This document shows, one piece after another, positions 1-8,630 of a DNA stretch of 64,000 nucleotides. The stretch spans positions 1 to 64,000 of the forward strand of contig JAGSGJ010000003.1 in assembly GCA_023955225.1 (NCBI GenBank), written 5' to 3'. The DNA comes from Sulfurovum sp. GTDB lineage: Bacteria > Campylobacterota > Campylobacteria > Campylobacterales > Sulfurovaceae. The notes below the pieces were generated by a model. The model did no database searches, had not been told where the DNA came from, and saw only the letters and a list, made by a program, of their open reading frames with translations. The translations under genes and the position numbers were made by a program. Position 1 is the first letter of the stretch; each line of letters starts with the position of its first letter.

Positions 1-2096
1 CTCTTTTGCCAAATGGTCATATGGGCTATCGTATACTGATGTTTACGTGCCGTCTCCTGTATGACAAACGGAACATCTTTCGTATCGATAAGTTCAAAGT
101 CTTTGCCCAATATCTCTTTGAGCCCATCCAATGTCGTCACATTTTCACCATCTCTTTTGTATCCGCCTATCCATTTCTCTTTAGGTGTAGACTCTTCCTG
201 CCAGGTGTACGGAGAGGTTAAAATAAGCATCCCCCCCTCATTGATACGTGAAGCCAGAGAATCTAAAAACTTTTTAGGGTCATAGAGTCTGTCAATGAGG
301 TTACCCCCAAAAATCAAATCAAAATCTTTGTAAATAGGTTTTAAGTTACATGCATCCGCTTGCCAAAATGAGACTTTTTGACGTTCTTCTTCCAGGTCAA
401 AGTCTGAAAGGTTCACTTCGTAAAAGTTTTCCAGTTCACCTTCCGTTGGCATCGTATACCGCAGTACTCCATTGTCTTTAAGAGCCTGCGCTTCCTGTAT
501 GAAACGTGCAGAAAAATCTACACCTATCACTTCATCAAAGCCACGTGCAAGTTCAAAGGTACTTCGCCCTATGGCACAACCTATATCAAATGCTTTTCTC
601 TTAGGTTTCTCTTTCATATATTCCAAAGCAACCCGTCCACACACTGCCGGATAATTTTCTACACCCAAAGCATTTTCACCCCAACCAAAATGACAATACT
701 GGGAAATAATAGTGTCTGTGTTATAAATATTGGTTGCCACAGTCTCTTCATACCCACTTTGTACATACCTAAATCCTGCATGCTGATAAAAATGCCGTCT
801 AAATCCATAGCGGCTCTTTTGTGTAGCAAGGTTCCCGCAACTGATCCATGATCCACCATTAATAAGATTATGTTTTCCATCAAAGGTTGGTACGGTAAAG
901 TCATCATAAATCGGGTGTACATTAAAACCTTCAAAAGGGTAAATAGGTGTTTTAGACCACTGCCAAACATTTCCTATCACATCATAGAAATTGCCATGTT
1001 TATAGGTATCCACAGGTACAGATGATGCAAACACTTCAAGATTGATATTAGCGATGGTTTTACCTTTTGCTGTCCATTCAAAATAGTAAGGTACTTTACT
1101 CTCATCACGCATTCTTACATATTCATCTTCTGTCGGTAAGGTGATAGTGACACCCTCTTTTTGACTCTTCCACTTGCAAAATGCAGCTGCTTCCAAGTGA
1201 TTCACTTCTACCGGCCAGTTCAGCGGCAGCTCAATCTCTCTACTCAAAGTACGAAGTCTGTAGCCTGCATCTACTTTACACCAGAACGCAGGATATTCCG
1301 CATCTATATGGTCTTTCCATGCCTTTCCTTCTTCACACCAAAACGTATCATTACCGTACCCTCCATCTTGCACAAAATCTAAAAATTCAGCATTGGAAGT
1401 GAGGTATTTAGCGGCTTTGAATGCTGGTATATGTGCCTGATGCTCTCCATACTCATTATCCCAGCCAAAAAGTTTTGCATCTTTATTTTTTCCCAGGATC
1501 ACTGTATCTGCGCTTACATCAAGCAGTACATTTTTGGGTGCAGTTCCATAACTTTCACACTCTTTCCATTCTCTGTCTTCCTGTACACATTCAAAGGGGA
1601 GTTGACGTATAAGTACCGAAGAAGTTTCAAGATGGATATTCTCATGTTCAATACCCATCAAAATAACCCACCAGGGTGAATCTTCCGTAATAGGGAGTTC
1701 TAAAGGAAGTGAATCTATAAGAGCAGAGACTGTTATGTATACTTCATCACGATAGGCTTGGGTTTCCGCCAAAGTCGGCCAGTCATAATGTTTTTCATTT
1801 AAGTCATCCCAACTCATCTCATCTACACCCACAGCAAAGATGGACTCAAGTCTGGGGTCTACACGTTCATCGATGATCTTAGCAAGTTTAAATTTGTTGA
1901 TGAAAAATGTAGCGGTATGCCCATAGTAAAAAATGATAGGATGACGAAGAGGATCTGCTTTTTGAAAATAAGCGCTTTCATCTACAACGATATGAAAGAG
2001 AGACTCATACCGTTTATAACAGCGTTTAAAATAGTGTTTAATCTCTTTACGTTTCTTTTCAGAGTCTGTTCCCTGAAGTGTAGGCATACTTGGCAC
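1..2096 (-). CDS. ovoA: 5-histidylcysteine sulfoxide synthase / mercaptohistidine methyltransferase (OvoA), 3' end cut by window edge
   Basis: Ovothiol biosynthesis enzyme: a non-heme iron sulfoxide synthase joins cysteine to histidine, and a fused methyltransferase methylates the mercaptohistidine. About 698 residues are visible and the frame is open to base 1, so only the last few residues are missing. Order: DinB-like N-terminal domain with the iron-binding HX3HXE motif (HENIHLE, H151, H155, E157), formylglycine-generating-enzyme-like middle domain (GNVWQW, then NGGSW), and a C-terminal SAM methyltransferase (FDIGCAIGRS, around residue 500). The GTG at 2096 follows AAGGA by 7 nt and a TGA lies two codons upstream; an ATG at 2087 is the alternative. 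The domain order is seen directly; function is inferred from the family. Confidence 0.9.
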   Translation of the reverse strand, partial: MPSMPTLQGTDSEKKRKEIKHYFKRCYKRYESLFHIVVDESAYFQKADPLRHPIIFYYGHTATFFINKFKLAKIIDERVDPRLESIFAVGVDEMSWDDLNEKHYDWPTLAETQAYRDEVYITVSALIDSLPLELPITEDSPWWVILMGIEHENIHLETSSVLIRQLPFECVQEDREWKECESYGTAPKNVLLDVSADTVILGKNKDAKLFGWDNEYGEHQAHIPAFKAAKYLTSNAEFLDFVQDGGYGNDTFWCEEGKAWKDHIDAEYPAFWCKVDAGYRLRTLSREIELPLNWPVEVNHLEAAAFCKWKSQKEGVTITLPTEDEYVRMRDESKVPYYFEWTAKGKTIANINLEVFASSVPVDTYKHGNFYDVIGNVWQWSKTPIYPFEGFNVHPIYDDFTVPTFDGKHNLINGGSWISCGNLATQKSRYGFRRHFYQHAGFRYVQSGYEETVATNIYNTDTIISQYCHFGWGENALGVENYPAVCGRVALEYMKEKPKRKAFDIGCAIGRSTFELARGFDEVIGVDFSARFIQEAQALKDNGVLRYTMPTEGELENFYEVNLSDFDLEEERQKVSFWQADACNLKPIYKDFDLIFGGNLIDRLYDPKKFLDSLASRINEGGMLILTSPYTWQEESTPKEKWIGGYKRDGENVTTLDGLKEILGKDFELIDTKDVPFVIQETARKHQYTIAHMTIWQK

Positions 2097-2142
2097 GTGT
2101 CATTCCTTCGAATTAATATACATGTAAGATACCTAACTACGC

Positions 2143-2481
2143 TTAAAAATCTGCCTTTTCTTTTGCACTCTCGATCATAGAGATGAAAATAGTATAAAGG
2201 TTCGCAATCACGGCACCGATGACCAATCCTGTAGCTAAAGAATCATTCCCATAAAACTGTAACGCAAAGAATGCAGGTAAAAGGTGTAAGTCTGCAACCA
2301 ACGAACCTGCTAAAAGTTCAGCGGAAAGAAGGTTTCTTACCCCTATCTTTAAAAGTGTAGAGATCACATTCACAGACCCTGCTATAAACAATGCTACTAC
2401 TGAATGATCATACAAAAATGCCGCTGATGTCGTAAGTGACATCAACGTAAAAAACATATAAAAGACTTTACCCCAATTCAT
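2143..2481 (-). CDS. small integral membrane protein, DUF6394-like
   Basis: A 112-residue protein with three or four hydrophobic segments and little else, ending in a short charged tail (SAKEKADF). It lies directly downstream of secF on the same strand; an AAGGAG site ends 5 nt before the ATG. Proteins of this size are commonly found between leuS and secF in Campylobacterota, and I recall them as DUF6394. Function is unknown. The ATG once probably overlapped the stop of an ancestral secF (see the repeat at 2505-2695). Confidence 0.6.
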   Translation of the reverse strand: MNWGKVFYMFFTLMSLTTSAAFLYDHSVVALFIAGSVNVISTLLKIGVRNLLSAELLAGSLVADLHLLPAFFALQFYGNDSLATGLVIGAVIANLYTIFISMIESAKEKADF

Positions 2482-2504
2482 TGAAACTCCTTAAAATTTA
2501 ACTG

Positions 2505-2695
2505 TAGTGTACCATTTTCATACATGGCACGCATTTCTTATTATATTCTTTCTTCTTTTCAGTGAGCAAAGCCCACAGAACATTGTCCGCAGGAAATACC
2601 CTTGGGGTGCATCTCACTGAAGCTACGCCTTTGGCGAATAAAGAAAAAATACTTTTTTGTTTATAGCGTACCATTTTCATACATGGCACGCATTT
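2505..2695. repeat. direct repeat of the secF 3' end flanking a 127-bp insert
   Basis: Positions 2505-2536 and 2664-2695 agree at 31 of 32 bases; the second copy is the last codons and stop of secF (MRAMYENGTL). Weaker similarity continues upstream into the preceding Lys/Glu-rich secF codons. The copies are offset by 159 bp. In the distal copy the stop is replaced by CAG, and the frame runs on to a TGA that overlaps the ATG of the next gene (ATGA), which looks like the older secF end. The insert holds a 9-bp inverted repeat (TTCAGTGAG at 2558-2566, CTCACTGAA at 2613-2621). Confidence 0.85.
2558..2640 (-). repeat. intergenic palindromic repeat, copy 1
   Basis: Read on the minus strand this element contains GCCAAAGGC, AGCTT, a short stem (ACCC/GGGT), ATTTCCTGC and CTGTGGGCT in that order. 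The same order, with a different stem sequence at the same place, occurs at 58794-58866. It lies between the two copies of the secF tail. The relation between the copies was judged by eye. Confidence 0.5.
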
Positions 2696-3632
2696 TTTCT
2701 TTGTCTTTTTCTCTTTTGAGTTTTGTTGCTTCTTTTTCTCTGAAGCCACCTACTGAGAAACCAAGCCACATCAAGATAGGTGATGCCACAAAGATAGAAG
2801 AGTATGTACCCACTATGACACCTACAAGTAATGTGAAACTAAAGCCGCTAATGATCTCTCCACCAAATAAATAGAGAGTAAGGACAACAAAGAACGTTGT
2901 GAGTGATGTCAACGTAGTACGTGAAAGTGTACGTGTCACAGACTCATCGATAATAGCGCCAAGATCTGGGTCTTTGATCGTTCTGATACCCTCACGGATA
3001 CGGTCAAATACAATGATCGTATCGTTCAGTGAATACCCCAGTATGGTCAACAGTGCTGCCAAAATATCAAGGTTTACCTCAACATTAAACAAGACGATCA
3101 TTCCCATAGCGATGGTAACATCATGCATGAGCGCCATCACAGAAGCTACAGCAAAACGCCACTCAAATCTAAATGAAACATAAATAAGGATACCGATAAT
3201 AGCCAGTAGCATAGCCATAAGTCCCTGTTCACGTAATTCAGACCCTACTTTAGCACCTACCATATCAACACGTCTTACTTCAAAGCTACCCGTATCTTTA
3301 AGTAGTGTTCTCATTTTGTCACCGATGTCTTCACCCAGTGCTTTTGAACTCGTTTTAGTACGGATGACCACTTCATCTTCGCCACCAAAGAAAGTCACGG
3401 TTGCACCTTCATAAGACTTATCAGACTCTACCGCTTCTCTCACTTTGTCTATAGGTGCTTTACCTTCATATTGTAGCTGTATGAGTGTACCACCGGCAAA
3501 GTCTATACCGTAGTTAAACCCTTTACCGATGATCAAGCCCAATGCAAGTATAAGGACTGTGACTGAGAGTACACCGAAACGTTTGCTCTTACTCATCAAC
3601 GAGAGAGGTTTTTTATATTTAAAAATTTCCAT
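2661..3632 (-). CDS. secF: protein translocase subunit SecF
   Basis: Inner-membrane partner of SecD in the Sec holotranslocon, using the proton gradient to help pull exported proteins across. 323 residues, of usual length. The N-terminal TM (LSVTVLILALGLIIG) is followed by the YGIDFAGGTL signature, a periplasmic domain, and five more TM segments with GYSLNDTIIVFDRIRE. The reading frame is open further upstream inside secD, but the correct start is the ATG at 3632, which shares one base with the secD stop (TAATG) and gives MEIFKYKK. The last ~10 codons are duplicated downstream. Confidence 0.95.
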   Translation of the reverse strand: MEIFKYKKPLSLMSKSKRFGVLSVTVLILALGLIIGKGFNYGIDFAGGTLIQLQYEGKAPIDKVREAVESDKSYEGATVTFFGGEDEVVIRTKTSSKALGEDIGDKMRTLLKDTGSFEVRRVDMVGAKVGSELREQGLMAMLLAIIGILIYVSFRFEWRFAVASVMALMHDVTIAMGMIVLFNVEVNLDILAALLTILGYSLNDTIIVFDRIREGIRTIKDPDLGAIIDESVTRTLSRTTLTSLTTFFVVLTLYLFGGEIISGFSFTLLVGVIVGTYSSIFVASPILMWLGFSVGGFREKEATKLKREKDKEKMRAMYENGTL

Positions 3633-5236
3633 TATTTCGCTCCCTCTGTCTTTATACCAAACCAGAAACCTAGTTTCTTCTTCTCTATCTTTGGCAATAT
3701 CCATTGATAAATACCATGTGTTCCTATAATAGCAGTCAACATAGATGCCATAATACCGATACTCATCGTAAGGGCAAACCCTTTGATGGCACCTGTACCA
3801 TACGCATAAAGTACTGTTGCTGCGATCAGTGTTGTAACGTTGGCATCCCAAATGGCAGTAAAGGCATTACTGTATCCATCTTCTATCGATTTACCCACAG
3901 ATTTACCTGCATAGAGTAACTCCCTTATACGTTCATTAATGATCACGTTCGCATCAACCGCCATACCGACAGTAAGAACGATACCTGCCATACCTGGCAG
4001 AGTAAGTGTTGCGCCAAAAAGTGACATGATCGCAAGTATCAAAAAGAGGTTTCCTATAAGTGCGACATTGGCAACAACCCCTCCCATACCATAGTAAACA
4101 ACCATAAAGAATATAACCAAGATAAACCCTAACGCCAAAGCGAGAGAACTGGCCTTGATGCTGTCTGCGCCCAAGCTTGGTCCTACTGAACGTTTTTCCA
4201 TGACATAGACAGGTGCAAGCAGTGCTCCTGAACGAAGTGCAATGGCAAGGTCATGTGCTTCTGAAAGTTCAAATCTTCCAGAGATCTGTACCCGTCCACC
4301 ACCGATACGCTCATTAATGTTTGGTGCAGAATAGACGTTGTTGTCCAACACAACTGCCATACGTTTACCTACACTGAGACCCGTAAAGTCACCAAATATT
4401 TTGGCGCCTTGTCCGTTCAGTGTAAAGTTAATGACAGGTTGATTACTCTCATCAAAACCCACTTTTGCATCTGTCAGCATAGAACCATCCAGCACAGGAA
4501 TAGCACGAAGTAAATACTTTTCAGGTGTGTTCACATCTGGAAGTATTACATCACCAAAACTTCTGGCTTCATCAACACTCATCGTGTTGACTCTTGCGTT
4601 TCGGTCTTCATCTACAGCCATAAGCTGAAGGTGTGCCGCACGGGCGATGAGTTCACGGATACGCTGTTCATCTTCCTGCGTTTTGATACCTGGAACTTCT
4701 ACAAGGATCTTGTCTTCACCCTGTTTTGCTACCGTTGGTTCTGCAAGTCCAAACTCATTGAGTCTGTTTCTGATAGTATCTACTGCTTGTTGAATGGCAT
4801 TTTGTTTCGTACGTTCCACTTCAGCTTCAGTCATAGCCAGTGAAAACTTCAATCCATTGTCAATAAGTACTGTACCTTCAAGCTCTTTTTTCAGAAGTGC
4901 TTTGGCTTTAGTTACATCATCTGTATCAAGAAGTTCAAATGTGATCTTTTCTCCATCCACCATACGAAGTTCATCAAAGATGATCTCTTCATCGTCAAAG
5001 ATATACTTTATTGATGCTGCCATAGACTTAATTCGTGATTCAATGGCAATTTCACTTTTAATACCAAGAAGCATATGCAAACCACCTTGAAGGTCTAGAC
5101 CTAAAGTGATTTTCTTACCACTTTCACTTTGCGTCAAAGAGGGAATAGAAAAAACTACACCAAAAATGAGAGCGAAAGCAAAAAGGATTACTCTAAAATT
5201 AAGCGTCTTCACCCAACTCAACCTTTTTTGCAACAT
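3632..5236 (-). CDS. secD: protein translocase subunit SecD
   Basis: Larger accessory subunit of the Sec translocon. The protein has an N-terminal TM, the LGLDLQGGLHMLLG signature, a large periplasmic P1 region (about residues 60-350) and a C-terminal bundle with GMAVDANVIINERIRE. Coordinates use the ATG at 5236 (534 residues). A GTG at 5212 is at least as likely: it gives MKTLNFRVILF, follows AAAAAAGG by about 9 nt and reduces the yajC overlap from 38 to 14 bp. It is followed without a gap by secF. Confidence 0.95.
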   Translation of the reverse strand: MLQKRLSWVKTLNFRVILFAFALIFGVVFSIPSLTQSESGKKITLGLDLQGGLHMLLGIKSEIAIESRIKSMAASIKYIFDDEEIIFDELRMVDGEKITFELLDTDDVTKAKALLKKELEGTVLIDNGLKFSLAMTEAEVERTKQNAIQQAVDTIRNRLNEFGLAEPTVAKQGEDKILVEVPGIKTQEDEQRIRELIARAAHLQLMAVDEDRNARVNTMSVDEARSFGDVILPDVNTPEKYLLRAIPVLDGSMLTDAKVGFDESNQPVINFTLNGQGAKIFGDFTGLSVGKRMAVVLDNNVYSAPNINERIGGGRVQISGRFELSEAHDLAIALRSGALLAPVYVMEKRSVGPSLGADSIKASSLALALGFILVIFFMVVYYGMGGVVANVALIGNLFLILAIMSLFGATLTLPGMAGIVLTVGMAVDANVIINERIRELLYAGKSVGKSIEDGYSNAFTAIWDANVTTLIAATVLYAYGTGAIKGFALTMSIGIMASMLTAIIGTHGIYQWILPKIEKKKLGFWFGIKTEGAK

Positions 5237-5471
5237 ATGCTCTGTCTAACTTCACTATAATGTCATCATTTAGTTTGATTTTGATAAAATCTTCTTCAGG
5301 TTTAACAATAACAGCCATAAGACCACCAGTAGTGATGATGTTATCGCCTTTCGCTAGACTTTCAAGCATTGCTTTATGTGCTTTTTGATGTTGCTGCTGT
5401 GGTCTGATGATCAAAAAATAGAAAATCGCAAATAAGATAATGAGGGGTAAAAATGAGCCAAGTTGTTCCAT
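5199..5471 (-). CDS. yajC: Sec translocon accessory protein YajC
   Basis: A 90-residue single-pass membrane protein (LPLIILFAIFYFLIIRPQQQ, residues 8-27) with a small cytoplasmic domain containing the family-typical KGDNIITTGGL. It is the first gene of yajC-secD-secF and binds SecDF. Its 5' end overlaps the divergent lnt gene by 19 bp, so its promoter must lie inside the lnt coding sequence. An AAAGG lies about 8 nt before the ATG. Confidence 0.95.
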   Translation of the reverse strand: MEQLGSFLPLIILFAIFYFLIIRPQQQHQKAHKAMLESLAKGDNIITTGGLMAVIVKPEEDFIKIKLNDDIIVKLDRAYVAKKVELGEDA

Positions 5472-6763
5472 GGAAAGCCTTTGTGAATAAAATTAGCCAA
5501 TATTTTAGCACCTTTGAACTAACAAGAGCCTTGCTAATAGCAGTTTTAAGTTCTGCCTTCATCTACCTCAATCACTATGGGTTTTCATATCCTCTTTTAA
5601 ATACTATCTTAGGAGTTACAACGCTCTATCTCTTACTGCAGGAAGGGGGGAAAGTTTGGTTCATTTCTGGTGCATTTATAGGATTGTTCTGGTTTTGGTG
5701 GATAGCTTTAAGCCTTCAACATTATGGGATGATTTGGGCTGTACCCATAGAAATAATCATCATCATGTTAAGCTACGGTGCTCTCTTTTGGCTCCTTGCA
5801 TGGATCAGTCAAACGATCACTTCATTTCTGCCGACTTCCAACACCTTACTTCCCTTGATCTTCAAGGCTTTCGGTCTTTTCATTTTAAGCTATATTCATC
5901 CTTTCTCTTTTGACTGGCTCAAACTGGAACTCATGTTTGTAGAAAGTTATCTAGGCATAGGAAAATGGCAGTTTGCCGTCATTTTATCTGCGATTGTTCT
6001 GAGCATTTGGAAACAGCAATTCATCTATCTTTTACTCATTGTATTTGCCTATCATACACATCTTGAGACACCTAATAAATCAGAAGATAAGATCGCACTC
6101 ATTACCACCCATACATCTGTCCAGGACAAGTGGAACGAAACACTCCACCCCAAACAGTTTGAAAATATTTTCAAGCACATAGACCAAGCCATAGAAGATA
6201 AAAAGAAACTTATCATTCTCCCCGAATCTGTCTTTCCTATCTTTCTGAATCGATCTCAAAAACTCATAGACAGATTACAAGAAAAAGCCAAACAGATCTC
6301 TATCGTCACAGGCGGTCTTTACTGGGATGGGAAAACACCACGAAACTCAACCTATATTTTTACAGAAAACAAGATCACTGTAGCCAATAAAGTGCTACTC
6401 GTCCCCTTTGGAGAAAGCAACCCTCTGCCAGACTTTTTAAGCAACTGGGTCAACAAAGTATTTTATGATGGTGCCGTAGATTACATAGCAAGTCCAAATG
6501 TCGTAGACTACAAAATCGACGGGGAAATCTACAGAAATGCCATCTGTTTTGAAGCCACCTCTGAGAAACTCTACGAAGGTACACCAAAAAATATGATCGT
6601 TTTAAGCAACAACGGGTGGTTCAGCCCTTCTACAGAGCCAACACTTCAAAAACTACTACTTCAGTACTACAGTCAAAAATACGGCACCACTATTTATCAT
6701 GCAGTCAATATGTCTAACTCATATGTGATTCAAAATGGAACGTATTTAGATATAGAACTTTGA
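5453..6763 (+). CDS. lnt: apolipoprotein N-acyltransferase
   Basis: Inner-membrane enzyme that adds the third acyl chain to the N-terminal cysteine of lipoproteins. 436 residues: about six TM helices in residues 25-205, then a nitrilase-like periplasmic domain. Candidate catalytic residues are Glu in LPESVFP, Lys in the KVLLVPFGE region and Cys in NAICFEA; the late SNNGWF motif is also typical. A GAGGGG site precedes the ATG. The start overlaps yajC head-to-head and the last 18 bp overlap the convergent CYTH-CHAD gene. It is slightly short for the family, as in other Campylobacterota. Confidence 0.92.
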   Translation: MSQVVPWKAFVNKISQYFSTFELTRALLIAVLSSAFIYLNHYGFSYPLLNTILGVTTLYLLLQEGGKVWFISGAFIGLFWFWWIALSLQHYGMIWAVPIEIIIIMLSYGALFWLLAWISQTITSFLPTSNTLLPLIFKAFGLFILSYIHPFSFDWLKLELMFVESYLGIGKWQFAVILSAIVLSIWKQQFIYLLLIVFAYHTHLETPNKSEDKIALITTHTSVQDKWNETLHPKQFENIFKHIDQAIEDKKKLIILPESVFPIFLNRSQKLIDRLQEKAKQISIVTGGLYWDGKTPRNSTYIFTENKITVANKVLLVPFGESNPLPDFLSNWVNKVFYDGAVDYIASPNVVDYKIDGEIYRNAICFEATSEKLYEGTPKNMIVLSNNGWFSPSTEPTLQKLLLQYYSQKYGTTIYHAVNMSNSYVIQNGTYLDIEL

Positions 6764-8113
6764 GGTCCTTAATAATTTCAAGGCATTTTCTATCTTTTCT
6801 TCTACTGCATCGATATTCTCACACAAAAGGGGATCAGTATCGAGTGTTGAATTCTCTGACTGTTCTTTCATATAACTAAAAATAATGGCACGTTCTTTAC
6901 AGTTACGGTATTCTCGTAAAGGCTTTAAAAGAATATTCAGTTCATCAATAATCATTTGCGCCTCTTTTTCTCCTATGATATGGAAAAAATCTTCCATGAG
7001 TGTCTGAAGAGAGTCCATAGAGGTATACAGTTGTTCAAGCATCTCCTCGTCATAGCCCTCTTTTGTTTGTGCAAGTAGCATTTCAAATAGTTTCAAACGC
7101 TTTTTCACTGCTTTTTTAACCTCTTTTTTCAAAGAGTTGTATTGCTGATACTCTTGCTCATAGAGTTCTCTTTTAAGTATCTGTATCAGATGTATAAAAG
7201 GTTGAGATAAAAACATCTGTGCCACAGCTTGTTCTTCTTGGGAAGTGAGGCTTTTAAGTTCACTAAAAAGACTTAGTTTGATATTTTCACGTGTAGTACT
7301 AAGTTCCCCAAAGAAATAAAGATAACGTAAAAGTTTTGTTTCTTCATGGTAACGAAGCAGTAAATTGGTGCAATAATGCTGAATCTTAGGGTTAAACAGC
7401 TCTGAAAAAGTCTCCAAAATTGTAGCGGTTCGACGTAAAAGTACACGTAAGCGGTGTAGCGTTGCACTAAGATGTTTTTGTTGGTAATTGACTTTATAAT
7501 AGTTTATAAGACGGAGATTTTTATACACTATCAAAGCGACTCCATCACGAACATATATCCTCCCTGGTACTTGCCAAAAAAAGAGGTTAGCCGCTTCAAA
7601 AGCATCAATATTTTCAAAAAGTTTACCTAAATCATACTCCATTGGTTTAACATATAAAGCAAGTGATCTATGATCATACTTTTCATCTTTATCAATCTCT
7701 TTAAGAATAAAAGTTTGTAATGTTTGTAGTGTTTCAGAGTCTCGCATTGACTTTGCATCTTTGAAATAGGCAACAAGAACATAAAGTCCTTTCAGTTTTT
7801 TCAGGTATTCAAAAAAAACAAAAGTTTCCCCATCAATAGAGACAGTGTAAGATTTTTTGGCAATCTTTTTACCTATGTAATTTTTACGTTGTACTGTATA
7901 CTCTTCTTCTGTGACAGTGAGTAATTCTTCTTTACCCTCCTTATCGGTCATCACTTTAGTATACGTGTTGGGAAAATGCTTTAGATAGTAACACGTTGTA
8001 TCTCTATTCGATTTTATATAAAATTGCTCTATCTTTTCAAGTCTAAGTATTTGTTTTTTAAGCCAGCGCTGAATATCAGCTGACATCAAAAACTTTCGTT
8101 GTATCTTATTCAT
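6746..8113 (-). CDS. CYTH-like plus CHAD domain protein
   Basis: 455 residues from the ATG at 8113; an upstream ATG at 8158 would add 15 residues. The N-terminus (NKIQRKFLM) matches the start of CYTH triphosphatases, but the metal-binding ExExK motif reads KxQxK, so catalysis is doubtful. From about residue 210 the protein is helical and rich in His, Arg and Lys (LHRLRVLLRR), as in CHAD domains that bind polyphosphate. A TATAAT lies 9 bp before the ATG with no Shine-Dalgarno, so the message may be nearly leaderless. The 3' end overlaps lnt by 18 bp. Family assignment is by motif; role is inferred. Confidence 0.75.
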   Translation of the reverse strand: MNKIQRKFLMSADIQRWLKKQILRLEKIEQFYIKSNRDTTCYYLKHFPNTYTKVMTDKEGKEELLTVTEEEYTVQRKNYIGKKIAKKSYTVSIDGETFVFFEYLKKLKGLYVLVAYFKDAKSMRDSETLQTLQTFILKEIDKDEKYDHRSLALYVKPMEYDLGKLFENIDAFEAANLFFWQVPGRIYVRDGVALIVYKNLRLINYYKVNYQQKHLSATLHRLRVLLRRTATILETFSELFNPKIQHYCTNLLLRYHEETKLLRYLYFFGELSTTRENIKLSLFSELKSLTSQEEQAVAQMFLSQPFIHLIQILKRELYEQEYQQYNSLKKEVKKAVKKRLKLFEMLLAQTKEGYDEEMLEQLYTSMDSLQTLMEDFFHIIGEKEAQMIIDELNILLKPLREYRNCKERAIIFSYMKEQSENSTLDTDPLLCENIDAVEEKIENALKLLRTSKFYI

Positions 8114-8243
8114 AGTGCTGATTATAGCAAAGAATACTTCGGTTGTTATGTCTATCATTGTCCCATGAATTTAAAGTATTCATTATTGACATAAAACCTA
8201 TTTTAATCTATAATTGACACTATCATTGGCCAAAAGGGACCTT

Positions 8244-8630
8244 ATGCAAGTTACTCATTATTTTCATATAAAAAACTTCTACCTGACCCCCATCAAAGGC
8301 TACCAATACATTTCAAAAATGTTACCTGCTAACTGCCGTTATTATCCGTCTTGTTCAGAATATGCTAAGTGGCAGTTTGAATTTAATGCGCCGCATAAAG
8401 CATTTGCAGCCAGTTCTTTGCGCATTTTACGCTGTAATCAGTTTTTTAAAGGAGGCATTGACTATCCATTGGTTCACTTTAAGCCTCCAAAGTCTACAGC
8501 TTTACTCAAACTTAATGCATTTTGTGGCAAAATGAATGTAATCTATTGGTTGGTACCCAAAAATACAACCCCAGACAATACAAACTATTATGTTCTAAAG
8601 GACTTTGATGCAATTAACCGCACCACTTGA
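8244..8630 (+). CDS. yidD: membrane protein insertion efficiency factor YidD
   Basis: 128 residues starting at the ATG at 8244, which follows AAAAGGGA. The core (PANCRYYPSCSEYAKWQF, then RILRCNQFFKGGIDYP) carries the cysteine-rich YidD signature. The usual length is 70-115 residues; this copy has a C-terminal extension of about 45 residues without recognisable motifs. YidD helps YidC-dependent insertion of inner-membrane proteins. The gene overlaps pyrC by 23 bp and is probably cotranscribed with it; rpmH, rnpA and yidC are not nearby. Confidence 0.9.
   Translation: MQVTHYFHIKNFYLTPIKGYQYISKMLPANCRYYPSCSEYAKWQFEFNAPHKAFAASSLRILRCNQFFKGGIDYPLVHFKPPKSTALLKLNAFCGKMNVIYWLVPKNTTPDNTNYYVLKDFDAINRTT

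Noticed and set aside
659..970. 103-codon open frame on the minus strand
   Set aside because: Lies inside ovoA in another frame; the ovoA frame has clear domain motifs.
3633..3851. Upstream extension of secF
   Set aside because: Adds 73 residues rich in Tyr/Cys unlike SecF and overlaps secD; the ATG at 3632 gives the family N-terminus.
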